Shown here in pieces: positions 45,472-54,490 of a stretch of DNA of 64,000 nucleotides. A model generated the notes under the pieces. The model searched no databases and was not told where the DNA came from. It worked only from the letters and a program-made list of their open reading frames with translations. The stretch spans positions 54,661 to 118,660 of the forward strand of contig NZ_RHWX01000013.1 in NCBI RefSeq assembly GCF_003938605.1. Reading direction: 5' to 3'. The first letter of the stretch is position 1. Every line of letters starts with the position of its first letter. Source of the DNA: Brevundimonas sp. 357 (GTDB taxonomy: Bacteria > Pseudomonadota > Alphaproteobacteria > Caulobacterales > Caulobacteraceae). Made by a program: the position numbers and the translations under genes.

Positions 45472-46686
45472 TTATAGACCGAAGTTCTCTGCAAGAGCCA
45501 ATAGGGCCGCACGCTCCGGCGCCGAGTATTCATCGATCAGCGCCCCATCCCCTTCGCGGATTGCGCGTAGAAGCGTCGGAGTCAGGGCTGAAGACAGAGT
45601 CCAGTTCCAGTAACGCAGCACGGTTTGAGCCCGGTCCACAGCCAACATTTCATAAGTCGTCTGGACCCGACGCCAGTCCGGGTGCTCCTGCCCGTCGGCC
45701 GTCGTTTCGGGACGGCGCATGGCGCGCCACAAACCGGACAGATCGCGTCGGGTCAGGCCCGTCGCCTTGCACAATATAGCCAGGGGCTCGCCGCCCGCAT
45801 CGCCCATGATCTTGGCCGAAGTCAAAGGCTTGATCCCCGAAAGATAGCCGATCTCGCTGACCAGATCGCGCGTCAGGCCGCCAGACGCAGCCGCCGCCAC
45901 CGCCGCTTCCAGATCGGCGTAGGGGCTCTTTTCAATGGCCGCTCGATTACGTTGGCGGCGCTCGATGAACTGAAGCGCCTTGCGCGCGACGGGGTCGTTC
46001 CAGCCCTCCTCCGCCGCCATGGCGAAAACGTCCTCAACGCTGCTCTGCATGACTTCGCGCGACACGGCGAAGCGCTGCAGGATGATGCGGCGCTCGGTCG
46101 GCCCGCACCACCAGAACATGACATAGGCGCCCGACGGCCGCAGCTCCGCGCGCCGTAGCAACAGGTCGCACAAGGCCGCCGTCCCGCGGCTCAGCGCAAT
46201 CACCCCCTCAAGGGCCGACTGTGACAGGCGAGCCGAATCGTTACGTAAGACGGCGACAATCACCGCCTCTTCTCCCCAACTCAGCAGGGTTTCCGTCACG
46301 GCTTCGGACAGACCGCGTCGGCTCGCCATCATCAGTCGGTGCTCCAGCCCCGCGTCGCGCGCGCAGCCGATCAGGTCCGCGTCGGACAAGGCGGCGCAAT
46401 CTTCCAGCAGCGCCCGCGCCACCTCCGGCTCGTCGCGCAGCAGCAGCCGCTTCAGCGTGTCCGGGAGTTCGCCCAGCGGGGCCAGACGCTGCGCCACCCG
46501 GCGCCGCTCCTCGACCGGCGCGGGCCGCAGCACGTCGACCAGCAGATCGCCGACCACCGAGCGTTCGAAGACGTTGATCCGGCTGGCGGGCAGGCTGACC
46601 ACGTCGGCCAGACGACGCAACAGGGCGCGACGCGCCCTCGACGGCCGCGCCCCGGTCTCTTCCGCCCTGACCCCGGTTTCACCCAT
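45472..46686 (-). CDS. DUF2336 protein, copy 2
   Basis: 404 residues, helical, same family as 43682-44800: 'RALLRRLADVVSLPASRINVFERSVVGDLLVDVLRPAPVEERRRVAQRLAPLGELPDTLKRLLLRDEPEVARALLEDCAALSDADLIGCARD' and 'SRRGLSEAVTETLLSWGEEAVIVAVLRNDSARLSQSALEG' align with copy 1's 'SRRAAVSEAVSDAIVERGDDETLGVLLGNEGAALSRAATE'. Both end in a block ending '...QTVLRYWNW' / '...LRTLRFWRAR'. Divergence is large, so this is an old duplication. Function unknown. The two copies face each other with mucR between them. Confidence 0.88.
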   Translation of the reverse strand: MGETGVRAEETGARPSRARRALLRRLADVVSLPASRINVFERSVVGDLLVDVLRPAPVEERRRVAQRLAPLGELPDTLKRLLLRDEPEVARALLEDCAALSDADLIGCARDAGLEHRLMMASRRGLSEAVTETLLSWGEEAVIVAVLRNDSARLSQSALEGVIALSRGTAALCDLLLRRAELRPSGAYVMFWWCGPTERRIILQRFAVSREVMQSSVEDVFAMAAEEGWNDPVARKALQFIERRQRNRAAIEKSPYADLEAAVAAAASGGLTRDLVSEIGYLSGIKPLTSAKIMGDAGGEPLAILCKATGLTRRDLSGLWRAMRRPETTADGQEHPDWRRVQTTYEMLAVDRAQTVLRYWNWTLSSALTPTLLRAIREGDGALIDEYSAPERAALLALAENFGL

Positions 46687-46738
46687 GACGCGAACTCTAG
46701 CGCCGACCGGTTAACCGCACGTCACGGACGAAGCGGCC

Positions 46739-47731
46739 TCACAGCCCTTCGAACAGGGCCGTCGACAGATAACGCTCGGCGAAGCTGGGAATGACGGCCA
46801 CGATGGTCTGACCCGCGTATTCGTCCTGCGCCGCCAGGCGGAAAGCCGCCGTCAGGGCCGCGCCCGAGCTGATGCCGACCGGAATGCCTTCCTCGCGCGC
46901 GGCGCGGCGGGCCATGTCGAAGGCGTCCTCGTTGGTGACCTGCTCGACCCCGTCGATAACCGCGCGGTCGACCACGGCGGGGATGAAGCCCGCGCCGATG
47001 CCCTGAATCTTGTGCGGACCGGGCGCGCCGCCCGACAGCACGGGCGAGGCGGTCGGCTCGACCGCGATCATCTTCACCGAGGGCTTCTTCGCCTTCAGCG
47101 CATGGCCGACGCCGGTGATGGTGCCCCCGGTGCCGACCCCCGACACCACCACGTCCACGGCCCCGGCCGTGTCGTTCCAGATTTCCTCGGCCGTGGTGGC
47201 CTCATGGATGGCGGGGTTGGCCAGATTCTCGAACTGAGCCGGACTGACCGAGCCGGGAATTTCCATCAGCAATTCCTCGGCGCGGGCGATGGCGCCCTTC
47301 ATGCCCTTTTCGGCGGGCGTCAGCTCCAGCCGCGCGCCCAGGAGGGCCAGCATCTTGCGCCGCTCGATCGACATGCTCTCCGGCATGACCAGGATCAGCT
47401 TATAGCCCTTGGACGCCGTCACGAAGGCCAGGGCGATCCCGGTGTTGCCGCTGGTCGGCTCGATCAGGGTGGCGCCCGGCTTGATCTGGCCCAGCTGCTC
47501 CAGCGCCTCAACCATGGCCACGCCGATGCGGTCCTTGACCGAAGCGATCGGGTTAAAGAACTCCAGCTTGGCCAGCACCGTGGCCTTGGGTTGCAGCGCC
47601 GCCGTCAGATTGGGCAGCCGCACCAGGGGCGTGTCGCCGATGGTGTCGACGATGCTGTCATAGACCCGGCCGCGGCCCGCCTTCCGATGGCGGCTGGCGT
47701 CATAGGCCTGAGTTTGGGCGGTGTCGGACAT
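46739..47731 (-). CDS. cysK: cysteine synthase A (O-acetylserine sulfhydrylase)
   Basis: 330 residues. PLP lysine is Lys66 in '[11 protein letters not shown]'; '[12 protein letters not shown]' is the substrate loop and '[12 protein letters not shown]' the phosphate loop. It makes cysteine from O-acetylserine and sulfide. The C-terminal Ile needed to bind... is not testable here. ATG at 47731 with GGAGA upstream is preferred; an ATG at 47749 adds six residues (MHGDLA). Confidence 0.94.
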   Translation of the reverse strand: MSDTAQTQAYDASRHRKAGRGRVYDSIVDTIGDTPLVRLPNLTAALQPKATVLAKLEFFNPIASVKDRIGVAMVEALEQLGQIKPGATLIEPTSGNTGIALAFVTASKGYKLILVMPESMSIERRKMLALLGARLELTPAEKGMKGAIARAEELLMEIPGSVSPAQFENLANPAIHEATTAEEIWNDTAGAVDVVVSGVGTGGTITGVGHALKAKKPSVKMIAVEPTASPVLSGGAPGPHKIQGIGAGFIPAVVDRAVIDGVEQVTNEDAFDMARRAAREEGIPVGISSGAALTAAFRLAAQDEYAGQTIVAVIPSFAERYLSTALFEGL

Positions 47732-47859
47732 GGCGAGGTCTCCGTGCATCGGGGGGCGGCGTAACAGATAAGGCTTATACGCGCGACGCAAGGCGCCGCC
47801 CCTCAGGAATTCTGTCGCGGACTTTAGCCGCGCTCGCCGCCTCCCCTTCGCCAAGCGCC

Positions 47860-48540
47860 CTATTCGTTCGGGAAGGTCTTGTGGTCCTGCTGGTGCTGGG
47901 CCGGCAGATAGGGTCCGGCGGGCAGGCCCTGACCCAAGGTGTGAGTCGCGATCAGATTGGCCTGCTGGGTCAGCGGCATGTAGTTCGGCTTGGCCTTCTC
48001 CAGCGCCGAGACGATCGCCTGGGCCAGCAGGTCGGCCAGCGGGTTGCCCGAACCGGACGCCTGCGGGCTGTAGGTCATCGACTGATGGTCCGACCACAGC
48101 ACCTGGCCGGTGCGGCAGCTCTTCAGCGTGTATTCGAACTCCACATTGGTCGAGGTGGAGATGACGACGTATTGCGACTCCCACTTCTGGATCTCGACGA
48201 ACAGCACGGAGTCGCAGCCGAACAGCGGACCGAAGCGCGAGGCGTCGGCCTGATGCACCAGCCCCGCGTCCGACAGGCCTTCGTCCTCCAGCACGCCCTT
48301 CACCATGTGGGCGGGGAAGACGTAATAGCCGCGCTCGGCCACCGGCCGCGAAATGGTCGAGACGAAATAGTCCGCCGCATCCACGTTGACCGTGGAATTG
48401 AGTGCCGGAACCACCATGACGCTGCGCGGATTCTCGGCGCGCAGGGCGGCGTAGCTCTTGGGCGCCGGCGCGGTCACGCAGGCGGCCAGCAGGGCGGTCG
48501 AGGCCAGGGCGGCGGCGGCGAGCGATTTCCTGACGATCAT
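47860..48540 (-). CDS. DUF799 lipoprotein (GNA1162-like)
   Basis: 226 residues with lipobox LAAC ('[66 protein letters not shown]' is the DUF799 opening). The family includes the surface-exposed meningococcal GNA1162, a periplasmic-side lipoprotein of the CsgG-like operon. Last of a four-gene overlapping operon (49216-50151 onward); overlaps DUF4810 by four bases. Confidence 0.9.
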   Translation of the reverse strand: MIVRKSLAAAALASTALLAACVTAPAPKSYAALRAENPRSVMVVPALNSTVNVDAADYFVSTISRPVAERGYYVFPAHMVKGVLEDEGLSDAGLVHQADASRFGPLFGCDSVLFVEIQKWESQYVVISTSTNVEFEYTLKSCRTGQVLWSDHQSMTYSPQASGSGNPLADLLAQAIVSALEKAKPNYMPLTQQANLIATHTLGQGLPAGPYLPAQHQQDHKTFPNE

Positions 48541-48905
48541 TGCGCGCCTCCTCCGGCGACGGCGGCGTCGCCGGAAATCCGGACGATCACGCGATCCATG
48601 AAGACGGCCGATTCCGGAAAGCGCGTGCGCTCTTCCTTGAACAGAACCAGGGCCTGGGCCGTCTCGCCCGCCTGCAGGTGCAGATAGCCCAACTCGGCCA
48701 GCAGACCCGGCGCAACGGCGTCGCGCTTGCGCCCGGCCTCGATGGCGCGCTCCAGAGCGGTGCGATAGGCCTCGCGGTTCTCGGGGTTCTGCGAATAGGC
48801 GTAGAGGGCCGGCTCATAGGCTCCCCACTCGAAGCGAGCGGCGGGCGCGCAGGCGGCGACAGCGGTCAGGGCCGCCAGCGCGGCGATCGAGAGCAGACGT
48901 TTCAA
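48537..48905 (-). CDS. DUF4810 lipoprotein
   Basis: 122 residues with lipobox '[44 protein letters not shown]', the DUF4810 core with a tetratricopeptide-like helical repeat ('[27 protein letters not shown]'). Encoded between DUF799 and the small lipoprotein, overlapping each by four bases. In many Gram-negatives it accompanies DUF799 and a CsgG-type protein; the complex is thought to be outer-membrane but is uncharacterised. Confidence 0.9.
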   Translation of the reverse strand: MKRLLSIAALAALTAVAACAPAARFEWGAYEPALYAYSQNPENREAYRTALERAIEAGRKRDAVAPGLLAELGYLHLQAGETAQALVLFKEERTRFPESAVFMDRVIVRISGDAAVAGGGAQ

Positions 48906-49219
48906 GGCACCACCACCACGGCCTGGGCCCCGGCGGCGACGATCACCGCCTGGGCGTGAAGAACCCTGCCGCCCTGGGTGACGGCGATCTCATGTCGGCC
49001 CGGCGTCAGCGACGCGCCTGCGGCCAGGGCGCTGACCGGCCCCATATCGCGCCCATCCACGATCAGGCGAGCGTCCGCCGGGGCGTTGCTCAGCTTCAGA
49101 ATCCCGGCGGGCGCGCCCTGGACGGCCTCGCGCGTGGGATAGTTCTTGACGCACCCCGCCGTCAGGCCCGCCGAAAGGGCGACACACAGGACGGTCAGGA
49201 TGACCGCGCTCGTCTTCAT
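48902..49219 (-). CDS. small lipoprotein of the CsgG-DUF4810-DUF799 operon
   Basis: 105 residues with lipobox 'LTAGCVKNYPTREAVQGAPAG' and a beta-rich domain '[63 protein letters not shown]', like a PEGA/DUF-type repeat. This fourth lipoprotein is not part of the well-known three-gene set, so it may be a Caulobacterales addition. Overlaps both neighbours by four bases. Confidence 0.8.
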   Translation of the reverse strand: MKTSAVILTVLCVALSAGLTAGCVKNYPTREAVQGAPAGILKLSNAPADARLIVDGRDMGPVSALAAGASLTPGRHEIAVTQGGRVLHAQAVIVAAGAQAVVVVP

Positions 49220-50151
49220 GGTCTGATCTCCGTGACCCGCAGGCCGCTGATGTTCTGGGGCAGCTCCCCCTGGACCACGCGGGCGGTCGCGCCCTCGGTC
49301 TCGGCGCTGTCGCCGAAGAAGCCGGTGATCTCGATCTGCGCCACCCGGCTGCCCGGCAGGGTGATCGGCAGGCCCGACTGGCCGCTGACCACCGTCTCGC
49401 CTGGCGTCTCGACGTGGAAACGGTCGCCCGCGCGCAGGCCCTGGCTGGGACCGCCGCTGACATAGACGGTCGAACCCGACACCCGCAGGATGTCGGTGAA
49501 CCAGGCCCGCTGCTGCAACTGGTTGACGATATTGGTCATGGTGTCGGCGATGGCCGCCGAGATGGCCCGGTCGTTCAGCGTCGAATCATAGCCCGCGCGG
49601 CTGCCGAAGCCCGCCACCTCGCCCGTCTCGGTCGTCGCCTCTCCAGCGCCCGAGGCGGTGAAGAAGACGCGGCCCGTGCGCACGTCCACCAGCCGGATCT
49701 CGACCGTGGCGTTGACCGCCTGGCGCCGCTGGGAGTTGAGGAACCCCTGCTTGCCCTCGTTGCGGCGGCCCAACTGGGTGATCGAGCCCAACAGGAGGGC
49801 GTCGACCCCGCTCAGCGCCTGACCGTCCGCCTCGGACAGCACCCGCTCGGCGTTCAGCGCCGTCAGGTCGGACCGCTCGAAGACAAAAAAGTGGTCGGAC
49901 GCCACCAGGGCGTTGACCAGCATGTCGCCCGCCTGGGTCGCCACCGGATCGGCCTGCCCCGGCGACAGCAGCAGACGGCCGTAGGGCGTGCTGTTGGTGA
50001 AACGCCCGACCGCGACCCGACGCTTCAGCCCCGGTCGCGCCGCCGCCTCGGCTTCGGCCTGAACCGCGCCCTGCGCCGCCGCCGTCGAAGGCTGCGCCGC
50101 CACGCACACGGCCACGGCCGCGAACGTTGCAAGAAGACTCTGTAATGACAT
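49216..50151 (-). CDS. CsgG/HfaB-family outer-membrane protein
   Basis: 311 residues with an N-terminal signal peptide ('LATFAAVAVCVAAQPSTAAAQG'). 'RRVAVGRFTNSTPYGRLLLSPGQADPVATQAGDMLVNALVASDHFFVFERSDLTALNAERVL' and 'LLGSITQLGRRNEGKQGFLNSQRRQAVNATVEIRLVDVRTGRVFFTASGAGEATTETGE' are CsgG hallmarks. Unlike true CsgG it lacks a lipobox Cys after the signal, and it has an extended C-terminal domain ('LPQNISGLRVTEIRP'). In Caulobacter the homologue HfaB helps anchor the holdfast; here it heads an operon of three lipoproteins, divergent from an aldehyde dehydrogenase. Start at ATG 50151. Confidence 0.88.
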   Translation of the reverse strand: MSLQSLLATFAAVAVCVAAQPSTAAAQGAVQAEAEAAARPGLKRRVAVGRFTNSTPYGRLLLSPGQADPVATQAGDMLVNALVASDHFFVFERSDLTALNAERVLSEADGQALSGVDALLLGSITQLGRRNEGKQGFLNSQRRQAVNATVEIRLVDVRTGRVFFTASGAGEATTETGEVAGFGSRAGYDSTLNDRAISAAIADTMTNIVNQLQQRAWFTDILRVSGSTVYVSGGPSQGLRAGDRFHVETPGETVVSGQSGLPITLPGSRVAQIEITGFFGDSAETEGATARVVQGELPQNISGLRVTEIRP

Positions 50152-50317
50152 GATGAACCGCCCCCGGTGTATCAACGATCTCCATGACACAGGCGACGGC
50201 ATCGGCGCAATCCCTTCGCGAAACAGGCGCCGATTCCGGAGGCCCGTCGCGCACCGACGCCTTGTCCGCAGCCGCTGCGTCAGGCAATCCAGAACCGGAA
50301 CCAAGGGGATGATCCGA

Positions 50318-51760
50318 ATGACCGACACGCTTGAGCTTTCGCACTGGATCGGCGGCGAGAAGATCGCCGGGGCGCGGACGGGCCAGAGCCTGAACCCCTC
50401 GGACACGCGCGAGGTCGTAGCCCGCACGCCCCAGGGCGGGGCGGCCGAGGTCGATCAGGCGGTTCAGACGGCGCGCGCGGCCTTCGGCCCCTGGGCCGAC
50501 GCCTCGCCCGAAGTCCGATCGGACATCCTGGATCGGGCCGGCGCCCTGCTGATGGAGCGGCGCGAGGTCATCGGCCGCCTGTTGTCGCGTGAAGAAGGCA
50601 AGACCCTGGCCGAGGGGATCGGCGAGACCGCCCGCGCCGCCCGCATCCTGAAGTTCTTCGCCGGCGAGGCCCTGCGCCTGCACGGCCAGAATCTGGCCTC
50701 GACCCGGCCCGGAGTCGAAATCCAGACCTATCGCCAGCCGGTCGGCGTGTTCGGCCTGATCACGCCGTGGAACTTCCCCATCGCCATTCCGGCCTGGAAG
50801 ATCGCGCCGGCCATCGCCTTCGGCAACACCGTCGTCATCAAGCCCGCCGGCCCGACCCCGGCCACGGCCGAGGCCCTGATCGCCATCCTGCATGAGGCGG
50901 GCCTGCCCGGCGGCGTGGTCAACATGGTCATCGGCGACGGCGACGTCGGCCGCGCCATCGTCGCCCACCCGAACGTGGACGGCATCAGCTTCACCGGCTC
51001 TCAGAAGGTCGGCGCCGGCGTGGCCGAGGGGGCGATGAAGCGCCAGGCCCGCGTCCAGCTTGAAATGGGCGGCAAGAACCCGCTGATCGTGATGGACGAC
51101 GCCGATCTGGAGCGCGCCGTGGCCATCGCCCTGGACGGCAGCTTCTTCGCCACCGGCCAGCGCTGCACCGCCTCCAGCCGCCTGATCGTTCAGGATGGAA
51201 TCCACGACCGCTTCGTCGCCGCCCTGGCCGAAAAGGTGAAGGCCCTGCGCGTCGGCGACGCCCTCGACCCGACAACCCAGATGGGCCCCGCCGTGACCGA
51301 GGCCCAGCGCGACGTCTCCTATGACTATATCGACATCGCCCGCGACGGCGGGGGCCGCGTGCTGGCCGGCGGCCAGCGTCTCAGCCTCGACAAGCCGGGC
51401 TGGTACGTCCAGCCGACCCTGATCGTCGACACCCTGGCCGACGCCCGCATCAACAACGAAGAGGTCTTCGGCCCCGTCGCCTCGACCATCCGCGTGGCCG
51501 ATTTCGAGGAAGCCCTGGCCGTCGCCAACGGCGTCGAGTTTGGTCTGTCGGCAGGCATCGTCACCCAGTCGCTGAAACACGCGCGCGAGTTCCAGCGCCG
51601 GGCGCGGGCGGGCATGACCATGGTCAATCTGGCCACCGCCGGGGTCGATTATCACGTCCCGTTCGGCGGCACGAAGAAATCCAGCTACGGCCCCCGCGAG
51701 CAAGGTTTCGCCGCCGCCGACTTCTACACCCAGATCAAGACCAGCTACTCAGCCTGTTAA
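50318..51760 (+). CDS. aldehyde dehydrogenase family protein (semialdehyde dehydrogenase type)
   Basis: 480 residues. Cofactor motifs 'FGLITPWNFPIAIPAWKIAPAIAFGNTVVIKPAGPTPATAEAL', catalytic Glu in 'LEMGGKNP' and catalytic Cys in 'FFATGQRCTASSRL'. 'FGPVASTIRVADFEEALAVANGVEFGLSAGIVTQ' is the C-terminal ALDH block. The substrate-region pattern resembles 2,5-dioxovalerate/alpha-ketoglutarate semialdehyde dehydrogenases used in sugar-acid catabolism, but no pathway neighbours are present. ATG at 50318 has AGGGG nine bases upstream; an ATG at 50309 is too close to that site. Confidence 0.9.
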   Translation: MTDTLELSHWIGGEKIAGARTGQSLNPSDTREVVARTPQGGAAEVDQAVQTARAAFGPWADASPEVRSDILDRAGALLMERREVIGRLLSREEGKTLAEGIGETARAARILKFFAGEALRLHGQNLASTRPGVEIQTYRQPVGVFGLITPWNFPIAIPAWKIAPAIAFGNTVVIKPAGPTPATAEALIAILHEAGLPGGVVNMVIGDGDVGRAIVAHPNVDGISFTGSQKVGAGVAEGAMKRQARVQLEMGGKNPLIVMDDADLERAVAIALDGSFFATGQRCTASSRLIVQDGIHDRFVAALAEKVKALRVGDALDPTTQMGPAVTEAQRDVSYDYIDIARDGGGRVLAGGQRLSLDKPGWYVQPTLIVDTLADARINNEEVFGPVASTIRVADFEEALAVANGVEFGLSAGIVTQSLKHAREFQRRARAGMTMVNLATAGVDYHVPFGGTKKSSYGPREQGFAAADFYTQIKTSYSAC

Positions 51761-51825
51761 GGAAAGGCTGTCTTCACGTTAAGTGTGGGCGAACGAGCGG
51801 TCTCATGCGCGTTGTTTCTTCTGCT

Positions 51826-51856
51826 CGTCATCCTCGCCACAAGGGCGAGGATGACG
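51826..51856. repeat. palindromic GTCATCCTCG repeat, copy 2 (left of gloB)
   Basis: CGTCATCCTCGCC and its perfect complement around ACAAG, 82 bases before the gloB stop. The loop is the reverse complement of that in the copy at 52752-52788, so the two flank gloB as an inverted pair. Confidence 0.82.
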
Positions 51857-51938
51857 GACCGAAAAGCAATCACGCCTTGCCCCTAGAGCGCACCTCCTTC
51901 CCGACCCCTTCCATCGATGGGGAAAGGTTCGCCGGCGA

Positions 51939-52670
51939 CTACCCCTTGAACCCATCCTTGGCCGCGCGGCGCTGGGCGAAGTCTTCGACGTCGCGGGCGC
52001 GCAGGAAGGGATTGAAGCGGCGCTCGACCCCCACCGTGGTCGGCACGGTCGCTTCGCCCCGCTCGCGCGCGGCGAAGATCGCCTCGGCATGGACTTGCAG
52101 GGCGTCATCGGCGTCCGGCAGCGACAGGGCGAAACGCGCGTTCGACGCCGTATATTCATGGGCGCAGTAAAGCGTCGTCGCCTCGGGCCAGGCGGCGATG
52201 CGGTTCAGGCTGTCCCACATCTGCTCAGGCGTGCCCTCGAACAGCCGCCCGCAGCCCAGGGCGAAGATGACGTCGCCGACAAAGGCCAGGCCGTCGTCGG
52301 CCGCATGATAGACCACATGGCCCAGGGTGTGGCCCGGCGACAGCACCACGTCGAAGGTCGTCTCGCCCAGCCGCACCGCCTCGCCGTCGACCAGGACGTG
52401 ATCCAGCGGCGCCGCGCGGCGCACCTCTTCCGGTCCGGCGATCTCGCAGCCGGTCTCGGCCTGCAACCGTTCGTTGCCGCCGGTGTGATCGGGATGCCAG
52501 TGGGTGTTCAGGATCAGGTCCAGCCGCCCCCAGCCCGACGCCTCCAGATCGGCCAGGATGGCCTCGGCGTCCGGCGTATCGACGGCGGCGACCAGCCCCG
52601 TCGCCTCGTCGCGGATCAGGGAGCCGTAGTTGTCGGACAGACAGGGAAACTGGCGAACGGTCAGGGTCAT
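51939..52670 (-). CDS. gloB: hydroxyacylglutathione hydrolase (glyoxalase II)
   Basis: 243 residues. Two-metal beta-lactamase motif THxHxDH is present at residues 56-62 ('NTHWHPDHTGG', His57, His59, Asp61, His62); 'LSPGHTLGHVVYHA' and 'FVGDVIFALGCGRLFEGTPEQMW' add the remaining ligands, and 'YCAHEYTASNARFALSLPDAD' is a glyoxalase II signature. It hydrolyses S-lactoylglutathione in methylglyoxal detoxification. ATG at 52670 gives the family start. It is divergent from a methyltransferase gene, an arrangement common in alphaproteobacteria. Confidence 0.94.
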   Translation of the reverse strand: MTLTVRQFPCLSDNYGSLIRDEATGLVAAVDTPDAEAILADLEASGWGRLDLILNTHWHPDHTGGNERLQAETGCEIAGPEEVRRAAPLDHVLVDGEAVRLGETTFDVVLSPGHTLGHVVYHAADDGLAFVGDVIFALGCGRLFEGTPEQMWDSLNRIAAWPEATTLYCAHEYTASNARFALSLPDADDALQVHAEAIFAARERGEATVPTTVGVERRFNPFLRARDVEDFAQRRAAKDGFKG

Positions 52671-52751
52671 GAGGGAGCTCCGATCAGGCGACATTCTAGC
52701 AGGCCGCACAGAGAAGGCGCCAGAAAGGCAATGACGGCGACCTCAGAAGCA

Positions 52752-52788
52752 CCACGTCATCCTCGCCCTTGTGGCGAGGATGACGTGG
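52752..52788. repeat. palindromic GTCATCCTCG repeat, copy 3 (right of gloB)
   Basis: CCACGTCATCCTCGCC and its perfect 16-bp complement around CTTGT, between gloB and the divergent methyltransferase. Inverted relative to copy 2. Confidence 0.82.
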
Positions 52789-52862
52789 AAGAATGAGCGC
52801 TGGCGTCAAGGAGGACGCTGGGAAAGCCGACATCCGCCGCGAAATCCGCCATACTGCCCGCC

Positions 52863-53633
52863 ATGCGCCGCAGCATCGACGATCTCCGCACCTTCTACGG
52901 CGAGCCGACCGGCGCGCTGGCGCGGCGCATGCTGGCGCGGCGGCTGGAAGACGCCTGGGGCGCGGCCAACGGCAATGACGTGCTGGGCCTGGGCTATGCG
53001 ACGCCCTGGCTGGACGGCTTCATCGGCGCGCGCCGAACGATCGCCGCCATGCCGGGCGGACAGGGCGCCGAGCAGTGGGCGGCGGCGGGACGCAACCGCA
53101 CCGTCCTGGTCGACGACCGGCGCCTGCCCTTCGCGGCCGGGACATTCGACCGCATCCTGCTGGTCCACGCCCTCGAGGAAGCCGACGATCCGCAGGCCCT
53201 GCTGGCCGAAGTCGTGCGTGTCCTGGCCCCGGCCGGGCGCATCATCCTGGCGGCGGCGGCGCGCGGCGGCATGTGGGCGCGGGCCGAGACGACCCCCTTC
53301 GGCCACGGGCGCCCCTTCACCCGCGGCCAGCTGGAACGGCTGGTGCGCGAGGTCGGACTGGAGCCGACCGCCTGGTCCCAGGCCCTCTACGTCCCGCCGT
53401 GGCGGCCGATGCTGCCGCTGGCCGACGGGCTGGAGCAGGTGGGGCCGAAGCTCTTTCCCGGCGCGGCGGGCCTGATCATGCTGGAGGCTTCGCGCCGCGC
53501 CTACGCCCGCGTGCGACCCGGCGGCGCCGCCCAGGCCGTTTTAACCGGACGGCCGGCCCTGACCCCTTCGCCCGCCGCGCGCGATCACGCGCCCGCCGCG
53601 CACCCTATGGTCGCCGCACGCAAACAGCCGTAA
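52863..53633 (+). CDS. class I SAM-dependent methyltransferase
   Basis: 256 residues. N-terminal 'SIDDLRTFYGEPTGALARRMLARRLEDAWG' is a conserved helix; the SAM fold shows 'NDVLGLGYATPWLDGF' (glycine loop, unusual GLGYA), 'VLVDDRRLPFAAGTFDRILLVHALEEADDPQALLAEVVRVLAPAGRIIL' (methyltransferase type 11 motifs post I). Substrate not predictable. In many alphaproteobacteria this gene lies divergent from gloB, suggesting a related role. 11 bases before the next gene. Confidence 0.85.
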   Translation: MRRSIDDLRTFYGEPTGALARRMLARRLEDAWGAANGNDVLGLGYATPWLDGFIGARRTIAAMPGGQGAEQWAAAGRNRTVLVDDRRLPFAAGTFDRILLVHALEEADDPQALLAEVVRVLAPAGRIILAAAARGGMWARAETTPFGHGRPFTRGQLERLVREVGLEPTAWSQALYVPPWRPMLPLADGLEQVGPKLFPGAAGLIMLEASRRAYARVRPGGAAQAVLTGRPALTPSPAARDHAPAAHPMVAARKQP

Positions 53634-53643
53634 AGCCCTCGCC

Positions 53644-54138
53644 ATGCAGAGATTGATCCTGATGCGTCACGCCAAGGCCGAAGCCTCGGCGCCCGGCGGC
53701 GACGCGGCTCGCCCCCTGAGCGAACGCGGCCGCCGCGACGCCGCCGCCATGGGCCGCGCCCTGGCCGAACGGGGCCTGAAGCCGGACATGGCCCTGGTCT
53801 CGGGCGCCCAGCGCACGCGCGACACCTGGGATGGGGTCAGCGAGCATTTCGGCGATGTCGAACTGCACGTCTCCGACGCCCTCTACAACGCTCCCGCCGA
53901 CGTGCTGCGCCGCGCGGTCGAGGCGGCCGAGGATCAGGCGGGTTGTCTGCTGCTGATCGCCCATAACCCCGGCGTGCATCAGCTGGCGGTCGAATATCTG
54001 ATCGAGAGCGCCGCCTCCCCCTCGGTGCTGGACAAGATGAGCGGCGGTTTCCCCACCGGGGCCGCGGCGATCTTCAGCGTCGATGTCGCCGGACGCCCGT
54101 CCTATGAAGGCTGGCTGACGCCGGAGACCCTGGCGTGA
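53644..54138 (+). CDS. SixA-like histidine phosphatase
   Basis: 164 residues. Phosphohistidine nucleophile His9 in 'LILMRHAKAE' and the second His in 'LLLIAHNPGVHQL' match the SixA/phosphoglycerate-mutase-like superfamily; the short length and lack of PGAM C-terminal extension fit SixA, which dephosphorylates the His-phosphotransfer domain of ArcB in E. coli. Overlaps the next gene by four bases. Confidence 0.88.
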   Translation: MQRLILMRHAKAEASAPGGDAARPLSERGRRDAAAMGRALAERGLKPDMALVSGAQRTRDTWDGVSEHFGDVELHVSDALYNAPADVLRRAVEAAEDQAGCLLLIAHNPGVHQLAVEYLIESAASPSVLDKMSGGFPTGAAAIFSVDVAGRPSYEGWLTPETLA

Positions 54139-54488
54139 CCGACTTGTCCGACGTCGCCTTCAAGATCCTGAGCCGCGCCGACTGGCGCGCCGCCCTGGCC
54201 GAGGGCCGTTATGACGGCTCTGCCGTGGATCTGGCCGACGGCTACATCCACCTGTCCGCCGCCGACCAGTTGGAAGCCACGGCGGCGAAACACTATGCGG
54301 GTCAGACCGAGCTGATGCTGGTCGAGGTCGACCTGAGCGCCCTAGGCGACGCCCTGATCTGGGAGCCGTCGCGCGGCGGCGCCCTGTTCCCCCACATCTA
54401 CGGCCCCCTGCCCGTCGCGGCGACGCGCGCCGCCCGCGCCCTGTCGGTGACGGCCGACGGCCGCATGATCGTCGAAGAGACCGCCTGA
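54135..54488 (+). CDS. DUF952 family protein
   Basis: 117 residues from a GTG overlapping the SixA stop (GTGA). The conserved cores 'KILSRADWRAALAEGRYDGSAVDLADGYIHLSAADQLEATAAKHYAG' and 'WEPSRGGALFPHIYGPLPV' match DUF952, a small domain of unknown enzymatic activity seen beside phosphatases and pyrD. Two bases before pyrD. Confidence 0.88.
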   Translation: MTDLSDVAFKILSRADWRAALAEGRYDGSAVDLADGYIHLSAADQLEATAAKHYAGQTELMLVEVDLSALGDALIWEPSRGGALFPHIYGPLPVAATRAARALSVTADGRMIVEETA

Positions 54489-54490
54489 AC

